Origin: Holophagales bacterium UBA5704
GTDB lineage: Bacteria > Acidobacteriota > Thermoanaerobaculia > Multivoradales > UBA5704
Assembly: GCA_002420005.1 (NCBI GenBank)
Contig: DIHE01000191.1
Coordinates: forward strand, 18,162-82,161
Direction: 5' to 3'
Length of the DNA: 64,000 bases
A model generated the notes under the pieces. It did not search any database. It saw only the letters and a list, made by a program, of their open reading frames with translations, and was not told the origin of the DNA. A program made the position numbers and the translations under genes. Below are positions 35,750 to 42,895 of this stretch, one piece after another; position 1 is the stretch's first letter, and every line of letters starts with the position of its first letter.

Positions 35750-37768
35750 CTATCGCACCTCCACCACCTGCTCGATCCGGTCGTCCGCCTGGATCTGATC
35801 GAGCACCTCGTCCCCCGCGGTCACCCGGCCGAAGACGGTGTAGCCGCCGTCGAGGTGCGGCTGCGGCGCGAGGGCGATGAAGAACTGGCTGCCCCCGGTG
35901 TCCGGGCCGGAGAGGGCCATGCCCACCGTGCCGCGCTCATAGCGCAGTGGATTGATCTCGTCGCGGATGTCGTAGCCCGGCCCGCCGGCCCCGTCGCCGC
36001 GCGGATCGCCGGCCTGGACGACGAAGTCGGGGACCACGCGGTGGAAGGTGAGGCCGTTGAAGAATCCCTGCCCGGCGAGCTGCAGGAAGTTGAGACAGGT
36101 GAGAGGCGCCTGCGGGCAGGCCAGCTCGACGCGGATCACTCCGCGCACCGTGCGGATCTCCACCGTGCGCGGTTTCCAGGTCTGCACCACGATCTCCCGG
36201 TAGTCGTGGAGCTCGCGCCCGGTCGCGGCCGGTGCGAGCCGGGGGACCGGCCGGCCGAGGCGGCCCAGCGCCTCGCCCGAGACCCGGCGCAGCACGTAGC
36301 TCCCGGTCGCCGCCGTCTTCTCCAGCAGCTCCACCGCGGCCGGCTGCTCCGTGGCCTCTGCCGCGGCACGGGCCGCGATCGCGTTCACGCCCGATTGGGC
36401 GACCTCTTCATTGTGCAGATCGAGGATCTCGGTGAGGACTTTGCCGAGCTCTCCCACCGGCACCACCGGATGGTTCTCCAGCCAGGAGAGGACGGTGCCG
36501 CGCACGCCTTCATCCGCATCGGCCAACAGAGCGCGCGCCTCCGCCGCGGCCCGGCCCGGATCCCCTTCGGCCGTGGCGAGGCGCACGGTCGCCGCCGCCC
36601 CCCGCACCTCCGGGCTCGCATCGGCCGACAGACGGACGAGCAGGTCCTCCGCCCGCAACAAGGCGGAGGCTTCGGCGGCGCGCGCCCGCACGTCCGGATC
36701 ACCGGCACCGGCGGCGGCCGTGGCCAGCTCCCGCGCCCGGGGATGCCCGGCGGTGGCCAGAGCCACGACGGCGACCCCGCTCTCCCGCCCCTGCGCTTCC
36801 AGGGCCTTCGCGACCAGCACCTGCGCCAGCTCGGTCGCCTCCGGCCGGCCCAACGGCCACGCACCCGCCGCTTCGAGGGCGGTCACCCGCACTCCCGGCA
36901 GGCCATCGGCGGCGAGCGCCGCGAGCCGGGGAATCCACTCCGGAGGTGCCGCGCCCTTCTTCTCGTCGATCAGCCGCTTGGCGGCCTTGAGAGCCTGGAC
37001 CACCGGGCCGAGCGCGGGATCGTCGAGGAGGAGGCGCAGCGCCGCGAGGTCCTCGCCGGCCCCCACGATCCCCAGCCCGCGGGCAGCCCAGGCGCGCACC
37101 TGCACATCGGGATCGGCGGCCAGGCTGCGCAGCAGGGGGGCCGCCTGAGGAAACGGATCGCGCGCCAGCGCATAGGCGGCGCGCTCGTGGAGTCCCGGCT
37201 CCGGCCGCGCCAGCCCCCGCTCGGCGACCTGCACCATGGCCTCCTCATGGAACCGGAAGAGAGGCGGCACCACCCGTGACCACCGTTCGCTCTCGTCGAG
37301 CGGCAGGAGCGCCGCGAGGACCTCGACAATCGGCACCTGGAGCTTGCCGAGAGCCTCGACGGCGAGTGTCCCCACCTCGCGGTCGGCATCGGTCACCGCA
37401 ACGAGCAGCGGCTCCCTGGCCTCCGGGTCCCCCAGCTCGCCCAGGGAGAACGCCGCCGCCCGCCGGACGGCCGGGACGTCGTCGAGCAGCAGGCCGGCCA
37501 GGGGCGACCGTCCTTGCGGGTCCGGAATCCGCCCGAGCGCCACCGCCAGCGCCTCGCGCAGCTCCGGCCCCCCACGCAACGCCCGCTGCACCCCGAACGA
37601 CTCGGTCTCCTGGCGGTCGACGAGCAGGAGAAGCAGAGCCCGCTCGTCCAGATCGGGCACCGCCAGCTCGGGGAGATCCGGCGAGACTGCGGTGGAGGCG
37701 CAGCCGGCGGCGAGGAGGGCGGTGGCGAGGAGCCACGGGCACAGAGAGGAGACGGCGGGAGCTCGCAT
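35750..37768 (-). CDS. Lipoprotein with HEAT repeats and C-terminal cyclophilin-type peptidyl-prolyl isomerase
   Basis: The 672-residue protein has a lipobox signal (LLATALLAAGC), about 450 residues of HEAT-like helical repeats (for example PAVRRAAAFSLGELGDPEAR and PDVQVRAWAARGLGIVGAGE) and a C-terminal cyclophilin domain with NGLTFHRVVPDFVVQAGDPR, GTVGMALSGPDTGGSQFFIA and HLDGGYTVFGRV. The FHRVVPDFVVQAGD segment carries the conserved catalytic Arg. It should be an outer-membrane or periplasmic folding factor whose HEAT arm binds clients. ATG at 37768 is chosen because the lipobox sits 11-21 residues after it. Confidence 0.88.
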   Translation of the reverse strand: MRAPAVSSLCPWLLATALLAAGCASTAVSPDLPELAVPDLDERALLLLLVDRQETESFGVQRALRGGPELREALAVALGRIPDPQGRSPLAGLLLDDVPAVRRAAAFSLGELGDPEAREPLLVAVTDADREVGTLAVEALGKLQVPIVEVLAALLPLDESERWSRVVPPLFRFHEEAMVQVAERGLARPEPGLHERAAYALARDPFPQAAPLLRSLAADPDVQVRAWAARGLGIVGAGEDLAALRLLLDDPALGPVVQALKAAKRLIDEKKGAAPPEWIPRLAALAADGLPGVRVTALEAAGAWPLGRPEATELAQVLVAKALEAQGRESGVAVVALATAGHPRARELATAAAGAGDPDVRARAAEASALLRAEDLLVRLSADASPEVRGAAATVRLATAEGDPGRAAAEARALLADADEGVRGTVLSWLENHPVVPVGELGKVLTEILDLHNEEVAQSGVNAIAARAAAEATEQPAAVELLEKTAATGSYVLRRVSGEALGRLGRPVPRLAPAATGRELHDYREIVVQTWKPRTVEIRTVRGVIRVELACPQAPLTCLNFLQLAGQGFFNGLTFHRVVPDFVVQAGDPRGDGAGGPGYDIRDEINPLRYERGTVGMALSGPDTGGSQFFIALAPQPHLDGGYTVFGRVTAGDEVLDQIQADDRIEQVVEVR

Positions 37769-37872
37769 GAAGACCGATGGTAGCCCGCACGGCCTCCCCG
37801 CGACAACGCGAGCCCGCGCCGGGAGCCCCCCGCCGCTCCTCAATCGGGTGCGCCGGTGGCCTTGGAAGGTTG

Positions 37873-38175
37873 TCAGGCCGGCCCTTCCGCGTGAGTTTGC
37901 AGCCAGTCGCGCAGGGCATTGTTCAGGCGCGTCTGCCAACCGCTCCCGGTCTTCTTGAACGCGTTCAGCACATCGGCATCCAATCGGAGGTTCACGTGCT
38001 CCTTCGGGTTGGCTGACAAGGGCCGTCCCCGTTTGGGCTTCAGCATCTCCGCGGCAGCGCCCCTGCCGAAGAGCTCCGGCAGAACGTCGACCGCCGGCCG
38101 AGCCCTCTCGAACCATTCGGCGGTGGCCTCCGGTGCCTCCTCGTCAATCCGCTCCGGATTTGGCATGTGTGGCAT
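37873..38175 (-). CDS. brnA: BrnA-family antitoxin
   Basis: The 100-residue protein ends with the BrnA ribbon-helix-helix-type domain: KRGRPLSANPKEHVNLRLDA, DVLNAFKKTG, WQTRLNNALRDWLQ. The N-terminal half is the acidic, flexible toxin-binding part. The gene overlaps the end of brnT by 32 nt. ATG at 38175 has AGGA 6 nt upstream; ATG at 38166 is an alternative. BrnA neutralises BrnT and represses the operon with it. Confidence 0.88.
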   Translation of the reverse strand: MPHMPNPERIDEEAPEATAEWFERARPAVDVLPELFGRGAAAEMLKPKRGRPLSANPKEHVNLRLDADVLNAFKKTGSGWQTRLNNALRDWLQTHAEGPA

Positions 38176-38428
38176 AGCGCGTCCTTTCCCGTTGATTCGC
38201 TCTGCGCAGGCTGATCACGTGCACGGCGCCCTGGCGCGGCGTAAACACCAGCATGTGCAGATTTTCGCCGATCATTCCGAGAGCCTGATACCGCCTTTCC
38301 CCATAGTCCTTGCGAGCGTCTTCAACGACCAGCGCCGTGCTCCAGTCAAACTGCTCTGCAAGGCTGAAGGCCAGCCCCCGTTCCGCCTCATTCCGCTCGC
38401 TCTTGGCAGGATCGTAGGTCACCGGCAC
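38144..38428 (-). CDS. brnT: BrnT-family ribonuclease toxin
   Basis: The 94-residue protein has the full BrnT pattern: VTYDPAKSERNEAERGLAFS, FDWSTALVVEDARKDYGERR and YQALGMIGENLHMLVFTPR, ending in HVISLRRANQRERTRY. BrnT is a RelE-fold ribotoxin that blocks translation, and the toxin-first order with brnA after it is typical. The start is GTG at 38428 (a second GTG lies at 38422). A TACAAT -10 ends 6 nt before it, so the mRNA may be leaderless. The pair sits between a core lipoprotein gene and a NACHT NTPase gene, at the edge of an accessory block. Confidence 0.9.
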   Translation of the reverse strand: MPVTYDPAKSERNEAERGLAFSLAEQFDWSTALVVEDARKDYGERRYQALGMIGENLHMLVFTPRQGAVHVISLRRANQRERTRYATHAKSGAD

Positions 38429-38434
38429 GCATTT

Positions 38435-38464
38435 ATTGTACCCACAGTAAAGGCCTTCCGTCCA
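38435..38464 (-). promoter_or_regulatory. Promoter of the brnTA operon
   Basis: On the minus strand TGGACG (38464-38459), an 18-nt spacer and TACAAT (38440-38435). Transcription would begin at about the GTG start of brnT. Confidence 0.55.
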
Positions 38465-38570
38465 GCCTCGGCCGACGTGCCGACGTGCTTCGGCTCCGAC
38501 GACCTTGCCGGGACCCTGTGGAGGGTAGCCCCCCTCCGGACCTCCCCCCGCCCTTCAGAGGTCAGGAGGT

Positions 38571-41336
38571 TTAGAGTGCAGGGAAGAACGGGAGCAGGAC
38601 GACCCGAAACCCTATGCCTCGGCTCCGGCCCGCAGGATCGTCCCTGAAGCGAATGGCGCAGCGGCCGATTCTGGAGACGAACTCATAGGAGCCGCCGCGC
38701 AACACACGTGTGTCTTCCTCTTGGAGCAACGTACCTTCCCGTCCATCGGCAGGGTCGTAAGGGTATGGAGCAAGCACGCTTCGCGTCCACTCCCAGACGT
38801 TACCTGCCATGTCGGCACAGCCGTAGGGAGAATCTCCTTGTGGAGAAAACGCATCCACCGATGTCGTCGAACCGGCGCCACGCTGAAACGGCAACCATTC
38901 GAGGACCCTTCGCTCTCCTTGCCAGTACTCTCGCGTATTCGCGTGCCCAGCCCTCCACTCATCACCCCACGGATACCGCCGCCCGTCCGTCCCCCGCGCC
39001 GCCTTTTCCCACTCTGCCTCACTGGGCAAGCTCATACCGCGCCACCGTGCATACTCCATCGCCTCGAACCAGCTCACCATGACGACTGGATGGTTCGCTT
39101 GCCGGTTCCACCTGCCGAAATCTTCCTCCGCCTCAACCCTGGTCCCGCTCGCCAGGAGGTACTCAGAGAAACCTCCGACGGCCACCGGAAACCGCCCGAT
39201 GTAGAACGTCGGCAGGTGCAGAGCGTGCTGCGGCTCCTCGTCATCGTCTCCCTCCCCTTTCACACTCCCCATCAAGAACTCCCCTGCGGGCACTTTGACG
39301 AGCCCCAGATCCTCCTGCCCGCCCAGCTCGCACCACGACCAGCTTGCGGCATTCTTCAACTCCGGCTCCCGGCCCTGACGCGCCTTCTCCAACACCTGCC
39401 ACACCTCGCCCTCCAAGGGGACCTTCAAGCTTGCGAGGGTTCGGAGCGCACGGGCACGCACGCCCAATGCCGAGTCCGCATCGCCCAGCCGGCACACCAG
39501 CGTGGTGAACGGACGCGCGTGCTCCTCTCCCAGGTCCGGAAGGAGCTCCAGGATGCGCTGTATCCGCAGAGGATCTCGCCCCGTCAGCCTTTCCGCCATC
39601 CAACTGCGAGCCGCATCGAGATCCGCCACCAACAGCGCCGCCAGCAAGCGCCGGAAGGGGCCCGCCGCTTCTTCCTCGGACAACCGGTCCAGCAGCCGCT
39701 GGCGGACCTCGGCGCGGAGGTCGGCGCCGAGCTGAACGTCTTCCGCCAGGGTGAGCCCCGCCACTTCCAGCTCCGCCCCGGAGTCGCCCGACCGGGTGAG
39801 CAAGGATCCGACCAGGCGCTCCGCCCGGCCGGAGGGGGCCAGGCCGGCGGCGATCAGGATCACCTCGCGCCAACGCTCCTCCCCCGTCTTGTCGAGGAGA
39901 AGATCGTCCCGCTCCTGGGCCACCACGGAGGCCGCGGCGAGAAAGTCGTGCAGCGCGCGGTGTGCGAAGCCGTACCAGCCCAGGCGCTGCTCCTGGAGGA
40001 TGCCCGAGCGTTCCCAGATCTGGCGGATCAGATCCTCCACCGTGACCTGGGCTTCAATGCGGGAGAGCAGAGGCTCCACCACCGGCCGCAGGATCGTGAG
40101 GTCCGCCTCCAGCCGGTCCTCGATCAGGAAATGGAAGGCGATCGCCTCCAGCACCATCCGCTTCTCTTTCAGCGTGGGGACCTTGGGCAGGTCCAGCCGC
40201 TTGTCCTGCCGGTCCCACAGATCCACCAGAATCTCCACACACTGCTCGTAGAGCTTCGCCCGCCCCTTGGGCAGGTCGGTGCGGCGGTGGAAGTGGACCA
40301 GGGTGATCAGGGAGAGCAGGAGCGGCGTGGTGGCTACGCCCAGGAGGTCCCTTCGGCCGACCAAGGCCTGGGAAAGCGCCGCGGTGCGCGCTGACGCTTC
40401 GGCCAACGCCTTCGCCTCCACCTCCCGCAGCCGGTCAGCCGCCGGGCTCGGGCCGAGCTTGTGGACTTCCTGGGTGCGCAGCACTTCGCGGTACCAGCCG
40501 CCCACGAACCGGCTGACGTCGTCCTCCGCAAACGACTGCACCTCGTAGGTGCGGAAGCCCGGGAGCTGGTTGTGCCAGCCCGCGATGCGGCAGGTGATCA
40601 CGTAGTGGTTGGCCGGATACTCGCTGACCAGGTTCCCGATCTCTTCGACCGCCCGCGCATGGCGCGCGTCATCGAGCACCTCGTCGAGCCCGTCCAGAAG
40701 CACCACACACCCGCCGCCCTCCAGCCAACGCGCCGGAAAATCGGCTGGAACCCGCTCCAGAGGCGCCGACCGGGCGAGCAGCTCGCCCAGCGTGCCGGCC
40801 CCTTCCGTCCCCAGCTCGCGCAGCCGGGCGAACAGGGGGAAGGGCGTGCCGAGCTTGCCACGCAGAGCGTGCGGCACCTGGCCGGTGAAGACGAGGACCA
40901 GGTAGTCGAGGAGGGTCGACTTGCCCGCCCCGGGGCTGCCGAGGATCACCAGCCGGTTCCTCGCTGGCTGAAAGATCTGGTGCCACTCGAACCGCGGATC
41001 GTCCTCCGCCCCGCCGGCCGCGGCGGCCAGACGCAGCGACACGTAGACCTCCTGCAGGCGCGGCGGATGGAGATCGGCCGAGTTGTAGACCCCGATCAGC
41101 TTGAGCCACCGGTGCTTCTCCGCCAAGGCCTCCAGATACCGCTTGCGGAACCGAAAGCCCAGACGGCCGAAGAACGAGCCGGCCCAGGTGCCGATCTTCT
41201 TGAGGAACGCCTTGATCGGCTCCGAGAAGATCAGGGTCACCACGGCGATCGCCACACCGATGGCGATCCTCATCTCCGGGCTATCCGGAGCAAACCACCC
41301 GGCGGTGGCCGCGAGGAGGAGGGGACGGAGATGCAT
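38571..41336 (-). CDS. Membrane-anchored NACHT NTPase with C-terminal FGE/SUMF1-like domain
   Basis: The 921-residue protein has two N-terminal hydrophobic segments (about 3-15 and 24-38), a NACHT domain with Walker A GSPGAGKST at 133-141 and Walker B VVLLDGLDEV at 211-220, and a helical, HEAT-like middle. A C-terminal formylglycine-generating-enzyme-type domain spans about 676-921 (LVKVPAGEFLMGS, LPSEAEWEKAARGTDGRRYP, GCADMAGNVWEWTRS). The FGE cysteine pair is not present, so this domain is probably a ligand-binding C-type-lectin-like fold. The layout matches bacterial NLR-like defence proteins. ATG at 41336 is chosen because longer versions read through the tandem array; no clear ribosome site is seen for either. 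Confidence 0.85.
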   Translation of the reverse strand: MHLRPLLLAATAGWFAPDSPEMRIAIGVAIAVVTLIFSEPIKAFLKKIGTWAGSFFGRLGFRFRKRYLEALAEKHRWLKLIGVYNSADLHPPRLQEVYVSLRLAAAAGGAEDDPRFEWHQIFQPARNRLVILGSPGAGKSTLLDYLVLVFTGQVPHALRGKLGTPFPLFARLRELGTEGAGTLGELLARSAPLERVPADFPARWLEGGGCVVLLDGLDEVLDDARHARAVEEIGNLVSEYPANHYVITCRIAGWHNQLPGFRTYEVQSFAEDDVSRFVGGWYREVLRTQEVHKLGPSPAADRLREVEAKALAEASARTAALSQALVGRRDLLGVATTPLLLSLITLVHFHRRTDLPKGRAKLYEQCVEILVDLWDRQDKRLDLPKVPTLKEKRMVLEAIAFHFLIEDRLEADLTILRPVVEPLLSRIEAQVTVEDLIRQIWERSGILQEQRLGWYGFAHRALHDFLAAASVVAQERDDLLLDKTGEERWREVILIAAGLAPSGRAERLVGSLLTRSGDSGAELEVAGLTLAEDVQLGADLRAEVRQRLLDRLSEEEAAGPFRRLLAALLVADLDAARSWMAERLTGRDPLRIQRILELLPDLGEEHARPFTTLVCRLGDADSALGVRARALRTLASLKVPLEGEVWQVLEKARQGREPELKNAASWSWCELGGQEDLGLVKVPAGEFLMGSVKGEGDDDEEPQHALHLPTFYIGRFPVAVGGFSEYLLASGTRVEAEEDFGRWNRQANHPVVMVSWFEAMEYARWRGMSLPSEAEWEKAARGTDGRRYPWGDEWRAGHANTREYWQGERRVLEWLPFQRGAGSTTSVDAFSPQGDSPYGCADMAGNVWEWTRSVLAPYPYDPADGREGTLLQEEDTRVLRGGSYEFVSRIGRCAIRFRDDPAGRSRGIGFRVVLLPFFPAL

Positions 41337-41363
41337 GGTCTGGAGGAGGATCTTAACAGCTTG

Positions 41364-41634
41364 CGGGGAGGCCGGCGGCATCTGCGCCGCGGCGCAAGTC
41401 ATCCACGCCGTGGCGCAGGTCGGCATTTCGCCGCAGCAGCCATCGACGCCGGGGCGCGGTTGGCATACGCCGCGGCGTGCGGCACCTGCGCCGTGGCGCA
41501 GGTCATCGCCGCCGTGGCGCAGGACACCTACGCCGCGGCGCAGCTCGACAATTCCCGGCAGCGGTCACTTGCGCCGCGGCGTGGATGACCTGCGCCACGG
41601 CGTGGGTGGTCCGCACTGCGGCGTGAGCTCGCTG
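41364..41634. repeat. 21-bp tandem array with CGCCGYGGCG core
   Basis: The core CGCCG(C/T)GGCG or a close variant starts at 41385, 41406, 41447, 41468, 41489, 41510, 41531, 41572, 41593 and 41614. All steps are 21 or about 41 nt, with weaker units near 41364, 41428 and 41552. Linkers often read CAGGTCATC. Later units (from 41572) carry the linker in inverted form (GATGACCTG). The array lies directly upstream of the NACHT gene. Confidence 0.88.
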
Positions 41635-41687
41635 TAGTTCGGCGGGAATGGTTGACGGCAGGGCCGGCGGGATCTGGAGCCCCGTTT

Positions 41688-41754
41688 TCAAAGGCCGGGC
41701 CTGCGGCCCGTTTTCTTTGAATGCCGGCGAGACGCCAGCGCTCCCAGGGGGCGC
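41688..41754. repeat. Dispersed repeat, copy 1 of 3
   Basis: A 67-nt element: GGCCGGGCCTGCGGCCCG hairpin with TTTT, then TGCCGGCGAGACGCCAGCG and CTCCCAGGGGGCGC. Near-identical copies lie at 42746 and 63770. Confidence 0.9.
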
Positions 41755-41825
41755 TTACCGACGCCGTGGAGCAATCGGGGGCGGCCGAAGGCGGGAGCCC
41801 CTCTCAGCCTTTGGTAGAAGGCCCC

Positions 41826-42263
41826 TCACCTCATGCCGCCGTCGTAGCGGAAGCTTTCGTCCGCCAAGCGGACGCGCAACTCGCGGTAGAGCCTCTTCTC
41901 GACTCCGGGAACCCGGTGCAGACCCGCAATCCCGCAATGCCCGTCCGCTCCGGACAACGCGGACGCGGGCGGCTCCAGAGGATCTCGCAGAACGGCCAAG
42001 GGACCCAGCTCGGAAACCCGGAGGCTCCGGATGCTTTCGACCCGCAGGCCGAAGGCGGCAGCCGGGGCGGCAACTCCGCGGATCGCCTCCGCCTGCCGAA
42101 CGGTCGTCCGCTTGGCGTCAAAGACCGACAGGAGCGGCGGGTCCCGTTCCTTGTCCCGGTCGCTCAGCTCGAGGTGCGAGACGTGGAGCTTGGGCGAGTC
42201 CGGGGGAAACGTGTCTTTGACCGTGGCCAGCCGGAAGACGATCCCCTCCGTCAACTCTTCCAT
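41826..42263 (-). CDS. Hypothetical protein, second gene of a two-gene module
   Basis: The 145-residue protein starts MEELTEGIVFRLATVKDTFP and includes SPKLHVSHLELSDRDKERD, PPLLSVFDAKRTTVRQAEAI and DGHCGIAGLHRVPGVEK. I do not recognise a domain; the regular alternation and conserved-looking Trp-free core suggest a small alpha/beta protein. Its ATG overlaps the upstream gene by 13 nt, so the two are translated together. The pair is bracketed by direct copies of the dispersed repeat, next to a NACHT gene and a toxin-antitoxin pair. A toxin-antitoxin or defence role is possible but not shown. Confidence 0.6.
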   Translation of the reverse strand: MEELTEGIVFRLATVKDTFPPDSPKLHVSHLELSDRDKERDPPLLSVFDAKRTTVRQAEAIRGVAAPAAAFGLRVESIRSLRVSELGPLAVLRDPLEPPASALSGADGHCGIAGLHRVPGVEKRLYRELRVRLADESFRYDGGMR

Positions 42264-42679
42264 GCGGTTCCCAGGGTTCTCCGCAGGTAGGAAACCAACC
42301 CCGGCGTGCAGGTGCCGAGCGGCGCCGCGTCTTCTCCTGCCCGCTCCGCCGAGTCCCGGTCCATGTAGAACCAGTCGCAGGTTCCATCTGCCAGCACCTC
42401 GAGCTCCAGGTGATGCCGCCCGCGGTCCCAGGTCATCGAGAGTCCACCACCCTCCGTGGCGGCGGCGAAGGGGGGAGGTACGCTTCCCTCGGCACGCTGG
42501 ATGGTTCTCCACAGCTCCTGAACCCGCCGCGCGGCCTCCGGTGCCAGGGCACCCTGGGGCGCAGCGAGGCCTCGCAGGTAGCGATCCCAGGCGGACTCCA
42601 CGGCAGCGGCGGCCCTCCCGGCGGCGCCACCGTGGCCGCCCCCCGGCGCTTTTGCTTCTCTTTTCTCTGAATGAGCCAT
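42251..42679 (-). CDS. Hypothetical protein, first gene of a two-gene module
   Basis: The 142-residue protein has a charged, Ala/Gly-rich N-terminus, a helical part (ESAWDRYLRGLAAPQG) and a beta-rich core (LSMTWDRGRHHLELEVLADG, then TCDWFYMDRDSAERAG). I do not recognise the family; the WDRGRHHLELEV and DWFYMDRD strands look conserved and would suit a small beta-sheet domain. It precedes and overlaps the gene at 41826. ATG at 42679 is the first start after the stop codons; no strong ribosome site is visible. Confidence 0.6.
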   Translation of the reverse strand: MAHSEKREAKAPGGGHGGAAGRAAAAVESAWDRYLRGLAAPQGALAPEAARRVQELWRTIQRAEGSVPPPFAAATEGGGLSMTWDRGRHHLELEVLADGTCDWFYMDRDSAERAGEDAAPLGTCTPGLVSYLRRTLGTAWKS

Positions 42680-42745
42680 CGAGCGTCCACCTCCACGGAG
42701 GGATTATATCCCCCACAGACCTCCCTCTCCCTCCTCTCTGACGTC

Positions 42746-42811
42746 TCAAAGGCCGGGCCTGCGGCCCGTTGTCTTGAATGCCGGCGAGACGCCAGCGCTC
42801 CCAGGGGGCGC
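42746..42811. repeat. Dispersed repeat, copy 2 of 3
   Basis: Same orientation as the copy at 41688 and nearly identical; the hairpin is followed by TTGTCTTGAA. With that copy it brackets the two hypothetical genes. Confidence 0.9.
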
Positions 42812-42895
42812 TCGCACAGGCTCTTGTGGCATGCCTGGGCGATGGGAGAGGGGGTCGGGGGGTGAGGTCGGGCGGGGGAAGGCCCCGCGGCCCGC

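Noticed and set aside
38571..41336. Diversity-generating retroelement with the FGE domain as variable target
   Set aside because: FGE-type domains can be such targets, but no reverse transcriptase or template repeat of the 3' end is seen in the window.
41385..41637. Ala/Gln heptad peptides read from the CGCC array, including an N-terminal extension of the NACHT protein
   Set aside because: Open frames are a by-product of a stop-free 21-nt repeat; family similarity starts later, near 41336.
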